From NCBI GenBank assembly GCA_038503035.1, contig JAVSML010018922.1, positions 1 through 64,000 of the forward strand: a stretch of 64,000 nucleotides of DNA, written 5' to 3'. The notes under the pieces were generated by a model, which worked only from the letters and a program-made list of their open reading frames with translations, did no database searches and was not told the origin of the DNA. The DNA is from Crocodylus rhombifer. Its lineage: Eukaryota; Chordata; Crocodylia; Crocodylidae. The translations under genes and the position numbers were made by a program. Numbering within the stretch: the stretch's first letter is position 1; each line of letters opens with the position of its first letter. This document shows, in pieces, positions 36,641-48,739 of the stretch.

Positions 36641-37450
36641 GGGCAGCGGCCGCTCGGTCCTTGTTCGAGGGCCAGGGCTCGCTGCTCGGCATTGCCCTTG
36701 CATCGGCACACTAATTGTTACCCTTCGACCGCTGCTCCTGTCCTTGCTTTTGTTATTATTTGTCCCGAGTGAGCTGCAACAAGTCATTAGTAGCCCCCCA
36801 GTGCTAAGGGGCATAAGGGTGGGCCACCCGGAACATGGCCAGACCAACTTTTAGCACGCTCATTTATATAACCCACAAATGCACAATTGTCATGCCAGTT
36901 AAAACTAATAGCTATAGTTAAAACTGTGTAGCTATTTTTTTAATTGCATACCTAGCTAAATGAACGTGCTAAAAGTTGGTCTGGCCATGGCCTGGGTGGC
37001 CCACCCAGTTCCGCAGCCTATGCTAAAGAGGCTTTATTGTTTCCTTGGTTGGCGCCTGGGTCAGTGATTTCCCCCGGCGTGTGAAAAATCTTGTCCCTCG
37101 CCCGGTCATGCTATCAAGCAGAGGGTCAATGGGCAGCGTCCACTGGCTCCTCGGGCTTGTTTGCAGGCCAGTGGGGGCTGATCAGTGCTCTCTGCCTGGA
37201 GTCCCCCTTGCATGGGTGCACTCATTGTTACCCTTTGGCTGCCACGGCTGTCCCTGGTTTCATTATTACTTGTCCCAAGTAATCTCTAACAGGTCCTTAG
37301 TGCTTTCCCAGTACTAAAGGAGCTTTATAATTTCCTTGGTGGGTACCCGAGCCCATGATTTTCCTTGACATGTTGAAAGTCCTGTCCCTAGTCTGGTGAC
37401 GTTTCCAGGCAGAAGGTCAATGGGCAGGGTCTACTGCCTCCTCAGACTTG
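36641..37450. repeat. Tandem duplication, unit about 270-290 bp
   Basis: The motif GGGCAGSG recurs at 36641, 37131 and 37422. The units share TTGCAT...GCACT...ATTGTTACCCTT, TTATTTGTCCC and TTTCCTTGG. The first unit is lengthened by the inserted MITE. The second ends in CAAGGTCCCTTCCAGGCCTAA, a CR1-like tip. Confidence 0.75.
36808..37020. mobile_element. MITE with long inverted repeats inserted in a tandem unit
   Basis: Arms 36817-36866 and 36957-37006 are near-perfect inverted copies, with GGGTGGGCCACCC and GGCCAGACCAACTTTTAGCA. TGCTAA flanks both sides (36802-36807, 37021-37026). The sister tandem unit lacks it. Confidence 0.8.
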
Positions 37451-37499
37451 TCCGATCTCACAAGGTCCCTTCCAGGCCTAAACTTCTGTGAGTCTCCGA

Positions 37500-40400
37500 G
37501 GGCCGGTGGGCACCGGGTGGTGCTCTCTGCTCAGTGCCGCCCCCCAACCCTGGAGGCAAGTGCAGGTGTTAGGGGTAACAGGTTGCAGATGCTGTCTGTG
37601 GGCTAATGCAAAAGCGGGGTGGTTGGTCGTCATCGGAGATGCCTCACAGCCATGTGCAATAGAGGATACCCCCTCTGGATACCACTCCAGCCAGGTGAAC
37701 CGCCATTCATTTTTCTTGTCCTACAACAGGATTCTTCCTTTTGGTCCCAAACCACTTGCTGCTCTGCAGCTGCAGCCTCTCATACAGCTCCCAAAGGAGC
37801 TTCCTTCTGGCCGTCAACGAGGTGCTGCAGTCTGGGAAGACAGGAGGGAAATGCGAGATCTTAATCGTGAAAGAGCAGGGTGATGCTGAAGAGGCCTTTG
37901 CTTTCCCCTTGTCTTTGATCGAGCAGGCAGGAACACAGTGTGAAGACATGCAATCTCGCAGCCAGGCGCCTTGTGGGAAGCTCGCACACAAAACACCTAC
38001 TCGTGATGTTTTTTTCTCTCATTACAGTGCATGAAGCAGCACGTGGAAATTATAGCCTGGCAGCTCAGAAAGCTCTATCTCATCTCATCTCGAGCACGTG
38101 CTCTGCAATTTGCTTTTTAATACACCAGCTTGTTACCATCCTCCTAGGCGAGTTGTCGGGGGGGGGGGACAGCCTGAGCATGGGTGGGAGTCAGGATTCC
38201 TGGGTTCTGCTCCCACCTCTGACACGCTGCGTGACCCTCTCGGGTCCCGTCCTCTCGGTTTGCTCTGTCTGCCCCAGGAGATGTGTACTTGCATTGTGAA
38301 GGGCTGGGGAGGAAGTGCGCAAAGTGCATTGGAAGCAGAAGGGTTGTAGAGGAAGTGGCGGTGCTGGGTGGGTAGGGTTAGAAGACCTGAATAGTAAGAT
38401 GTAAGAATAGGGAAGCAAACTTCTTGCTTTTCCTTTATGAATAGCCCACCCCAGACCTAGAAATCCCTGAAGTATCTGCTGGATAACTTCAGGCTTTGGG
38501 GAACCAGGCTGCTTCTCACTATCAAGGAACCCCTGAGCCATGTGGGGAGCAGATATGACATCAGACGTGTCCATATGGGAAAGGTCTACACAGCCCATGT
38601 CCAGAGCTTTGGGCGTTTCACCTCCCATTGGCTTCAGAGCTGGAGGGGCTCAGCAGTGTCCAGGATTAGACCTCTACAAAGCAAACATGGCAGGAATTTT
38701 CTTGAGGGAGGTAGCCCAGATGTGGTAAAAGCTGGCTTTGCAAGGGTCCCTGCTCATCAATAGCCCTTTTGTTGGGGAGTCTAGAACAGCTTCACCCTGT
38801 TTTACTGTGCTGGGTGTGTCACTACATCCCTCTGATCCCAGGAGCAGTTCAGTCTGATTCACCACAACCAAGATAGTTTCACGGGAGTTGAGATGCCTCG
38901 GCCAGTGATCGCAGCCAGTGCCGGGAAAGAACAGTGCTCGCGGGTCATGCCTCTGTTTCCTCGCTCCTTACTCAATTGGCCAAGAGAGCGTTAGCTCAGG
39001 GAAATGGCGCAGGGATATAGAGATTTGAATCTGAACTCTATGCAACTCTCCATACAAAGGCACAGGGGTGCGAGTCCGGAGCTTCCCTCGATTTTGAGGG
39101 GCCCGCGTCCTCCAGAGAGACCTGTCTAACAGCACTGACCGTTTTGGTCCTCGTCCCATCTAACCCCTGTCCTCCTCATTGCTCTGGGATTATTCTGATT
39201 TCCCCCAGGCAGAGGTGTCACTTCCAGCTTGCAGGTCACAGCAGTGAGTTTCCTTCCCGGTTCTGGCTGCAAGGCAGAGCAGAGCATGTGAGAAAGCTTC
39301 ATGAGTCAGGGACTGGTTGTATCTCCGAGGGCAAGAGTGAGCGAGGAGCCGGATAAGGAGTTGTGCAGTAATTAAATAACAAACCACGGCAATTAGCAGC
39401 AGCCCCATGTTCCATCACACCTCCTCCTCGTATCACCCGCACACACACCTGTATTACTGGAAATGCAGTGCCATAATATGCCCCATTGGAACTTGCTTAG
39501 TTGTTTTTAGCAGGGTTTTTTTGTTTAGTTTTGCGTTTAAAGGAGTCAGCTCATTATTCTTACAAAAGGGGAAGTGACTGCAGCAGAAGCGGTGATGGTG
39601 AGAGATACAGGCTCCTTGCTGAGAAGTTATCCAGGAAGAGGAGCTATTCACAGGCCTTTCCACTTCTTTGCTGTGCAAATCAAAGCTGTTCACATATGCT
39701 ACCCCTGAATGGAGTCAGCTGCACCCAGGGCTTCTGGTTTTTAAAGCCTGGTTTCCCCATTGACTGAGCTAGAGGAGCATGTTGATTCATGCAGAGGCAG
39801 TAGCATATCTGCAGGCAATCAAGAGCAGCCTGAGTGCCAGGCTATGTGAACGGGGTTTTTACCAAACACAAGTGGCTTGGGTCTGGTTTTCTGTTTCAGA
39901 GCAGTATATAGAGGTGGAGAAGCATAGACAGGCCCTCTGTGTTCACATCCCAAATAGCACAGCTTTTTCCCTACAGCATGGTGGGAAATGACTGCAAGGG
40001 ATACCAGGTTTCGTGGTGCGAGAGAGGGCAAGGGTGGAATGGGAGATCACGGGCAAGGGATGGTGCGGCCACAGCTCGAAGCTGACAGTATGGTCCATGA
40101 CACGGTCCATCTCACTAGGACAGAGACGGACCGTAGTCTACAGCTGCAAGGTGTAGGTAGGACCCGGCGTGCTTGGTGCATGCTCTTCCTCCCAGCCAGG
40201 CTGTATCTGCATTCGTGCTCACGGACGGAGGAACAAGAGGAGCTCAAGGATCCTGCCCTCGGACAGGGCGTGGAGAGGGAGCAGAGCCCGGCCAGCTCCA
40301 CACGTACAAGGGAAATGGCTGATGGAGCCATGCTACAGCCTCTCCCTTTCTCCAGCCCTGGCCTGTCTATAGGGTCCTCCACAGGCCCCACATCTCTGCC

Positions 40401-43280
40401 TCCACACTCTACATACAGACTTCTTCTATACTGCCTGCCTGGGCAGGACTTGACCTATGGGTTTTTCTTAAAATACTTCAGCTGAGGTATGAACCATCCC
40501 GCTCTTTCCCTAACCCAGCTGCTCATGCAAGCCCTGCTTCCTTCCTCATCCCTATTCTTGCCTGCAATGAGCGGTTTTTTGCAGGCGTCCTCAAGGAGAT
40601 TCTCATCACGCAGCCCAGCTCATGCAACGACCTTCCACAAAGCTCACATCCTGCTTCCTTTTTTATTTATCTTGTTACAACCACTGTCTTGCTTGCATTT
40701 CCGATGTGCAGCTGGTGACGCTTTTCAGAAGCGGTCTCCAAGGACATTTCCTGATGCATGTAAAATGTAGCCACTGCTAAAATGCAACCAGCTCTGGGGT
40801 GGAGCAAGGCACAAGTGCTAAACCATGCTTTGTAATGTGGGGTGGAAACTGCTGGTAGCAGCATAGGGGCTTCAAGCAGCTGTATTACCCAAGGGGGATT
40901 TGGCTGGGATCCTGCAGTTCATATACTAATTTTGCAAAAAAACACCCAGAGTGGCATCTTCAGTGACCACAATGATGGTGATATCCATCATGCAGCACCA
41001 AAGATGTCATCAGTGACAGCACAGCACCCTCTGTTCCCATGGTAGGCAGCCTCAAACGATAAAAAGCCACATGTCCACTTTCCCAGGGCATGGCTTGCAT
41101 AGTGGAGACATCGGTTCTTGGAAGTTCCCGGTGTCGGAGCCATTCGGATGCCTGGGGCTGTTTGTTTGTTTGTCGGTGTCTTGTGGTCCTGGGCTGGCGT
41201 GTTTTGTGCATACAGGACAGCCTATGCCTGGCATCACCCTGTACGATCTTGTGTTTCACATACGAGCCCACGCTTTTCCTTGTCAGATAATGACTAATGA
41301 CCTTTTTCTTTATCGGCAGCAGATCTGAGTATGTGAGCTTTAAAAGCACAGCTCTGCCATGATAGCTCATTAGTGAGGTGCCAGGGTGCCGAAATGAGCC
41401 TGCAGCACACCAGTACCCACTACTGGCCAGAGGCCAAACTGCTTGCCCCTCAAATCCAGGGGGCCGGGATTTTTGGAGCAGAGGAGTTGGGAATCTGAGG
41501 TGGCCACCAGCAGCGGGTGTTTCTCAGGGTGCAAGATCTGGCCGCTGTCCCTGCTGACCGCGCCGAATCCTCGGTGGTGGCAGCACTGCTGTGACTTGCA
41601 GCGTGGTGCAGATGTGATGCTTGCCAACTGATTTGTTTCCAGATGCTCACTCATAAATGCCCCAGTTGAGGTTTGTCAGGAAAGGTCATGATAGCTCAGC
41701 CTAAAGGAATTTTTGCTTCATAATCTGCCCAAACTACCTGAACCTAACCTACCCAATGAGGTTATGTACAAGTTCCCTTGGGAAAGTAGTGTACAGTCAT
41801 ATAGATGTCACTGCTTGCATCTTTCTCGCCTTCACAAGCAGATAATTAGTATGGTGCCTGTATAAGCCCTGGTGATACAAAATGCATAACGGCACGGCAC
41901 CTGCTTGAAAGAGTTGAGCAATTTAAACCAACCGAGGAAACAGAGGGGAAGTGGCCTGTGGAAAGTTGTGCAACCGGTTGGCAGTGAAACCAGGAACAGA
42001 AGCCATCTCTCCCGAGTCCCGGTTGAGCCTCCTTTTCGATGCACTCGCCATGTTCCCCACAATTTATGAAGTAAATGACGCCCTGTTTGCTTCAGGCGTG
42101 TGAGTGACGTGAGAAGGCAGGGCTCTTGCTGGATCCCCGTCCTGCCTTAGTGAAGCTTGGCGTTCTTTGAAATCAGTCCCTTTCTCTGAGCGGGGTGGGT
42201 TTCATGTTCACGCGCCCGGGGCTGGCTTCCAGCTTGGAGAAGTCTGTTATCACCACACCGCTGCTGAAAAGCAGGAGCCAGATTTCTAGGTATGGCACAA
42301 GCCTTTGCAATGCAAGCCTTTGCACTCGAGTGGTGTTGGTATGAAACCCGCTGGGCTCACAGTTCCAGATGCCACATGTCTCAGTGAGGCGACGTTCTTG
42401 TCTCTGCCTGTACCACACATGACGTATCTGAAAACCCATTCAATGACCACAAAATGAACAGAGGAAACTGCCTGCCCGAAGCCATCATTAGATATGCAGC
42501 ATTTGAGAGAAAACTTTGCCTTACTGGAGGGGTCAGGCTGATTTTAAGCCCTGAGGTCTGCCTTTTCATAGGCATCAATGATCTTTTTCCTATAGTAGAG
42601 GTTTGCCTTGTGATCTTTGCAAGCGGAGATCTAAGCTTCTGCTCTTCATGCCAGTGGCAGCTGCTTCTCAGTGGTGTGGCCATCCTAGAGACCAAATCCC
42701 ATCCATCTTGCATGCATTAAAATCCACAGACATATACAGTCCACAGGATAAATTGCCAGGAGAGAAGAAACAGGCCTGCGTGGCATGTGAAAGGCTTGGA
42801 GGTCTTTCAAGAGGAAAGAGAGAAGTATAAAAGGACCTCAGGTTCGCACACTGGGGCAGCACAACAGGCTGGTACCACACGCCCAGTCTAAGCCCAGATT
42901 CAGGCCCAGATCCTCACCGGGTTTGCATTTCAGTGGGTGTTAGATAGGAGTTGGGGGTTTTATTATCTTTGAGGATCTGGGTCTCCAGGTTTTCAGGCCG
43001 GGCCTAGGTTCTGTGCCTTCAGAAGAGGAAGCAATTCCTTCTTTTACTGCCACCTCGTTTGGGTTGTCTGCCTCAATCCTGACTGGGGTCTTTAGAGGTT
43101 ATTGCAATATTGTGATTAATGGAACCCTTCTGCTGGGCACCGGTCAGGAGCAAAATGGGCCGGGTTCACATTTTGGGGCAGCTTATAGCTTATACCAGTG
43201 GCTCGAGCCCCCACCCAGAAACCTGGCAACACTAAATTTTCTGGGGTGTCCCATATGAACAAAAGTCCCTGATTGCAAGC
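37500..43280. other. Gene-poor intergenic stretch
   Basis: No family-matching exon on either strand. Open frames are short and unsupported, including + 37488-37883, + 39988-40485 and - 39190-39408. No clear transposon ends were recognised. Confidence 0.45.
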
Positions 43281-43885
43281 AGTGTAAACGCAACCCTCCA
43301 TATTTATTAGAGAATTAAAAAAAAAAGAAAGAAAACACTAAATATAATTTTAAAACACTATTAACTATAAAACAAAGTCTGTAGGTGGCACTCTCTCGGG
43401 GAGCCGTCACCCATGCCCAGGCACCCTGGGACTTGGGGGTCCCCAGTGGGTAGTTTCAGGGGCCTGCACCCCTATACCTGCCCTTCAGCAATGGGCTGGA
43501 GAGTGGGGAGTCCTGAGCTGCTCCATGAGTTCGCTGCTCGAGGGTGCAGGTCCTTCTGCATTGCAAAGGGCTCCGTTGCTCCTGGAGAAGTGGTAGAGCA
43601 TCAACCTCCACTTCCGCATGGTGGTTTGGAGGGGTTAACTGTGGCGTTCATCAGTGCACTGCCCCCCAAAATTCCTAGTCCCAATCCCAACTCGGTTGGG
43701 TGGAAAATAATAAAGAAAACTGGAAGAAAAGGTCAGGCCTATCTTGGCGTGGGCCTCAACTACAACTAGCGCTCAACCATGCTGCTTGGCTGGGACATAA
43801 ATTACAAAAGGGACAAAAGGCGGCCCAGGCATAGCTCACTGGGCTGGAACAGGGCAGCAAAAGCCGGCCAGGCCTATACTCCACT

Positions 43886-44166
43886 TAGGGTTGCCAACTC
43901 TGTTTGAATCTATTTTGGGGGGTTTTATCACATGATGTAAGGACATTAATGACTGATCTACTGGACTGTACTTAGGAAGGCAAACGCACATGACTACTAC
44001 CTTTTAAAAACCCACTGGACTACTGTATAATTTGGATTCAACATTTAATATTTATTTTCATGAATGCCCTATCATTTCTCTCCCGGTTGACTCTCAGAAA
44101 ACTCCTAGAGATTTATACCTAATTCCTGGAGACTCCCAGGCAATCCTGGAGGGTTGACAACCCTAA
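43886..44166. mobile_element. Non-autonomous DNA transposon with terminal inverted repeats
   Basis: The left end TTAGGGTTGCCAACTC and the right end GGGTTGACAACCCTAA are inverted. There is no coding sequence between them. Confidence 0.7.
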
Positions 44167-44316
44167 TTGCATGGAGGCCTGGATCAATGACAAAAAGTAC
44201 CTGGTCTTCTCCCAGCTCAAACCATGGCAGGCTTCACCCTGGCTCAAACCTGCCAGCCAGACATATGGCTGGGGTTCAGCCACACAGCTGTGAAACGCAA
44301 TAGCTGTGAAGGAGCC

Positions 44317-44336
44317 AAAAAAAAAAAAAAAAAAAA
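44317..44336. repeat. Poly(A) run
   Basis: Twenty consecutive A. Confidence 0.9.
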
Positions 44337-45099
44337 GCCAAGGCCTATGGCTGCAGCTTGGGCAGTCTCAGCTACACCACAATGCTGAGACAATGCAATT
44401 ATAAAACAAAGGGGGCCAGGCCCATGGGGCCAGTAATTGCCCGGACCCCATTTCTGGTCAGTCTGCTCCAGGGATTAATACCCCCATGGTATTATCCCAC
44501 TCAAAGCTTGTGTGGCCAAAACTGCCAGGACTCCATGCCTGACCATTTGCTCCAGAGATGAATACCCCCATAGTAGATTAGGAGTAAGAGGGAGGGAATT
44601 AGGGTCTCAAACTCCGAGACAGACTTTCTCTCCCTGTAGCTCAATGCTTTCGCTCGCCTCTCCAGTGAAAGGGGGCAGGGGGAGATCCCCTCTCCTGGGG
44701 AGCAGTTTTTCTGGCTCCCAAATCAGCTCTTAGCAGCTGCAGGAGAAAGAGAGAAAAACCCTAGTCGAGTTGTTCTTATATACCTGGTGTGACATCACCC
44801 ACGCCTTGTCCAATGAGGGAGTGCCACGCTCCAGCCTCTTTTTCAACCAATCTGCCTAAGACGTCTTTGCTCCCCCTGGCCAATGAGGCCAGAGGATTTT
44901 GAATCTTTGGCCCAGATATAGGCTCCAGCTTTCCACGTGCAGAGCACATGGCCCGAACAGCAGGGGCCATTTTGCCCGCATTAAAACACCTGCACACAAC
45001 CCCCACAAATACACAACCACCAAAAGCACCCATTTTACCATCCACAACTCAAGTGTGCGTGGGTGTTACATTAATAATAACAGCTCTGCCGTAGCTCTG

Positions 45100-48000
45100 T
45101 GGTTGGATAGGTAGGCCTCATAACTGGCTGAATTCATTATTACCGCAGGCTGATTGAATAATATGACATTCTTTGTTAATTTGGCATTTAGGCATTTTAA
45201 GGACAGAAATGCTCCATGCCCCTTGGCCTTGCATTTAGTTTTGCTACTGGGCTTAGTTTTGCCATGGGGTCAGAGGCAGGTTATGTAAAGCTGCTGCAGA
45301 ACCCAAATTTCTGAGAAATGTTTGAAAGGCACTGAGCTTTCTGTGCATTTATTTGCAAACACTGTTAATCATTTCCTGTTCCTGCCCCAGCCACTGCTGC
45401 TTACGGTGCCTAGCTGAATTTGCATCAAGGAATCCCATTTTGGAAAGGATTTGCACATTGGCGACGCATAGGGGGTGCACGCGGGTGCACATGCACCCCC
45501 CGAGATCGGCCGTGCACCCCCTGGAAGCGCCAGCTGTGAAACTGGAAGTGCACGTGCTGTTTCGCTGCTGGCTCGGCGATTGGCAATTGGCTGCTGGGGG
45601 ACTCCCCGGCTGGCAATCAGCCGCTGGGGGACTCCCCCTCCCTGTGCGTGATCTGGTGCCCCCCGCAAATTCGGGAGGCACCAGTCGCCCATGGATTTGT
45701 GCAATGCTGTTTTCAGGGATCTTACAGTCCTCAAGTCTCTCCCTGTCCCTGAGCTTTTCCAGTGGCAGTGAACAGGGATGCAGGATGAGGCCTCCGCTTT
45801 CAAGCTAGGCTGAGAAGATGTTGGATGAAAGTAATGCTGAAGTTTGGTTGGGCCCCTCAAGATAGCTTCTTGGGTCAGATCAAGTGTAGATGGGGGTCAA
45901 ATGAATTCCCAGACTGTCTGGCTAGGGAGCTGCACATAAGGTACCAGTCCAGTGGAAATCAAGAGGTCCTGGAGCTGAATGACATGGAAACTAGGTAGAG
46001 ACAAGACTGGATTTGGCCTTTAATTGGAAAGGATTTGGAAATGGAGCTCAGCTGAAGTACACATGTACCAAAAATGTCATTGCTCTCCCCAAATTCTGTG
46101 ATTTTGATCCTCCTTCAGAAATATCTGGGATGGTTTTGCCTATCCTGAGCCTGTTCCCAACTCTTTGCAATGAGTGTGAAGGGACCAGGGCTGGTGAGCA
46201 TGGCAGGGGGTAGCTGGATGCAATGGTGAGTGTGAACGTGGAGAAATTTGGGTTCTCATCCAACTCCCACTGAAGCCAGTGAGACTTTGAGGGCCACTTG
46301 GGTTTGATCCAGCCCTGAGAGTGTGCGCTCTGGTTTTCACACTTCCCTTGCTGGTGGAGACCAAAGAATGGCAGGCGCTCTCCTAATTACAGTCAGGGCT
46401 TTGTCAGTTTGTTACAGTCAGTAGACAGAGTCCATGGATTAACAGTGAAATACTATCTTATCCTAATGATAATTACAGAGAAGCACAGTGCAACCTGTTC
46501 GGCTGTTAGAACTGGCTGGATTTTTTTAAACAATGTTTCAGAAAAATGACTTTTTTGCCAAAAAATGTCAGTGTTAGAGTTTTTCTGGTTTTATTTATTA
46601 AAGAAAACTGGAAAAAAATCAGTTGCTTTTTTGGGCTGCCTTTTTTCCTCCCTCCCCAGTGTTTTTATGTTGTTTCTCTTTTAATAGTCGGAAAAAGGTA
46701 AAAGTGGACAAAAGGTAAAACAGAGAGCAAAAGGAAAAGAGGGAACTGGTAGTTTTCTAGTCTGAGATCTCTTGGTAGAAAAGGTTGCAAGTGCTTTGTC
46801 TTTCATTCGGCAATGAGCTGTATTCTCTCTCATTCTCTGCTTTGTACCGCAGCTGCCCCTGTATCATTTTAAATTTTAGTCCTTTACTACTATAATAGGT
46901 TTCCAATGACCAGCTGTGGTCATTGCTTGAGGAAGGACTTCCCAGTTGGCCAAATGCAGCAAAACCAGCATGTATTGCCCATTATTCTGTTTGCTGCTAT
47001 TATTATTCTGTTAGCTGCTATTCTACCAGTTTTGATTTGGCAGGTCAAAGTCTGCTCTGTGTCACCAGCATCAAACCCGGATAGAAATCCACTGAGTTTA
47101 GTGCAGTGGTGCGCAGTAATGTGTGTGAGAGGAAAAAAAGGTTACGTCAAGTCTTGTCAAACACCTTAATTAAAAGGCTGTTAAGGGTTGTTAATCATAA
47201 ATACTCCTCGGAGCTGATTGCTTCTGCCTGGTGATGGAAGGTAATGTGGTGATGCCCCCAAAAGAATTAAAGCACCATTTATGACAAGTGACGAGCAGTG
47301 ATCACCTCTGTCAAGTCTGCACAGTCTGCTTTCTTCCCCGGAGGCCTAATACCTGGTAAGAAAGTCTGCCAACTGTTTGCTGAGCCCAACTTATCTTCGG
47401 TGATATACTCAGTAGACTTGATTTTACCAAGAATACCAGATGTTTCTGAAGGGCACAGCAGTAACCTCTGGGTAATACTGCGCTGGAGCTCTTAGAATAA
47501 CACTAAGCTATTTGTACCCAATCTGCACGATCTGCAGTGTTAGCAGTTCCACTGTTATCTGTGTAGGTGTGTTTATAGTTCTCGTGTGCTGATTAAATAT
47601 AGCTCTTTCTGAGCGATAGCTGGTCTGTGCTGATCGGTGGTTCTGTCTGCCCTGGGATGGGGCCATTGAACCTTGATGCAACCAATATGAGGGTAGTCTG
47701 CCTACTCCAAACCTTTGCGGACCTCTGGTCTCCTCACTATATGGGGCATTGCCTAAGGACCAAATAGATGGAGCCTTGCTCTGTCCTCTCCCCTTTGGGG
47801 CCTTGATCTGTCCTCTCCCCTTTGGAGGGAAGGCAGAAATGATGGAAGAGCTACCAGGCCAACGTGTGCTTTCAGGTCCCCTATTGTAAGACGGGTTCAG
47901 TGGAAGTTGCCCCTCTCTTGGGGACACGGGTTGTGAAGCTAAATTTCCTAATGCTTACAGGATGGTGCCAGAGAAGGAAAAGCCAATGTCCGGTGCTTGG
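45100..48000. other. Gene-poor stretch
   Basis: No supported exon. A GC-rich patch at 45460-45680 has two tandem copies of GCTGGGGGACTCCCC and inverted GGTGC/GCACC motifs, perhaps a decayed DNA transposon. The remainder is AT-rich and unassigned. Confidence 0.4.
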
Positions 48001-48022
48001 GAAATTCTTCGTCCTACCATGT

Positions 48023-48087
48023 CATTGCAGGCTCATGTTCATCTTGGGGGTCATCATTGACCACAAGATGAACATGAGCCTGCAATG
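48023..48087. repeat. 24-bp perfect hairpin at the CR1 5' junction
   Basis: 48023-48046 (CATTGCAGG...ATCTTG) is the exact reverse complement of 48064-48087, with a 17-base loop. The right arm is genuine CR1 sequence (HKMNMSLQC). Confidence 0.95.
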
Positions 48088-48730
48088 CGATGCTGCGGCT
48101 AGTAAAGTGACCAAAACGCTGGCATGCATCCATAGATGCTTCTCGAGCAAATCCCGGGACGTCATTCTCCCCTTGTCCTCGGCCTTGGTGAGGCCGCAGC
48201 TGGAGTACTGTGTCCAGTTTTGGGCTCCGCAATTCAAAGAGGATGTGGAGAAGCTTGAGAGAGTCCAGAGCAGAGCCACGCGCATGATCAGAGGTCAGGA
48301 AAACAGATCTTACGATGATAGGCTGAGAGCCATGGGACTCTTTAGCCTGGAAAAGCGCAGGCTCAGGGGGGATCTGATGGCCACCTACAAGTTTATCGGG
48401 GGTGACCACCAGGATCTGGGGGAACGTCTGTTCACCAGAGCGCCCCAAGGGATGATGAAGTCGAACAGTCATAAACTACTACAAGACCGTTTCAGGCTGG
48501 ACATAAGGAAGAATTTCTTTACTGTCCGAGCCCCCAAGGTCTGGGACAGTCTGCCAGTGGAGGTGGTTCAAGCACCTACACTGAGCACCTTCAAGAGTAA
48601 ATTGGATGCTTATCTTGCTGGGATCCTATGACCCCAGCTGACTTCCTGCCCTTTGGGCAAGGGCTGGACTTGATGTTCTTCTGAGGTCCCTTCCAGCTCA
48701 AATCTCTATGAAATCTATGAAATCCATGAA
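48047..48730 (+). mobile_element. CR1 LINE 3' end, young copy with intact ORF2 C-terminus
   Basis: An uninterrupted frame encodes about 195 residues of the ORF2 C-terminus. It includes ALVRPQLEYCVQFWAPQF, LERVQSRATRMIRG, LFSLEKRRLRGDLMATYK and FFTVRAPKVWDSLPVEVV, then a stop at 48629-48631. The 3' UTR ends in the CR1-type repeats of TCTATGAAA. It is strongly 5'-truncated. Confidence 0.95.
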
Positions 48731-48739
48731 TGTCATGCC

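Larger units (their letters stand above)
36200..36680 (-). promoter_or_regulatory. DYNLT2B: CpG island and promoter of DYNLT2B
   Basis: CpG-dense DNA spans the first exon and upstream sequence. ETS-type sites (CGGAAG on the - strand, about 36354-36367) and an RFX X-box lie within 80 bases of the ATG. Confidence 0.75.
43290..45060 (-). mobile_element. Possible LTR-type or promoter-bearing repeat, low confidence
   Basis: On the - strand there is a TATA-like box (GGTATATAAG, 44775-44784). Three CCAAT elements lie upstream (44810, 44847, 44880; + strand CCAAT). About 1.5 kb downstream there is AATAAA. The arrangement resembles an LTR or pol II-driven repeat. No coding frame or target duplication was found. 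Confidence 0.3.

Noticed and set aside
39190..39408. - strand frame beginning MGLLLIAVVCYLITAQLL
   Set aside because: Leader-like, but without a supporting donor, promoter or conserved continuation.
46906..47169. Frame with a transmembrane-like stretch before a CAG|GT site
   Set aside because: The hydrophobic stretch arises from TTATT/GCTGCTATT repetition; no neighbouring exon fits.
47508..47927. 139-residue - strand frame, possible retroelement piece
   Set aside because: Basic and repetitive, with no domain motif; it cannot be tied to any element.
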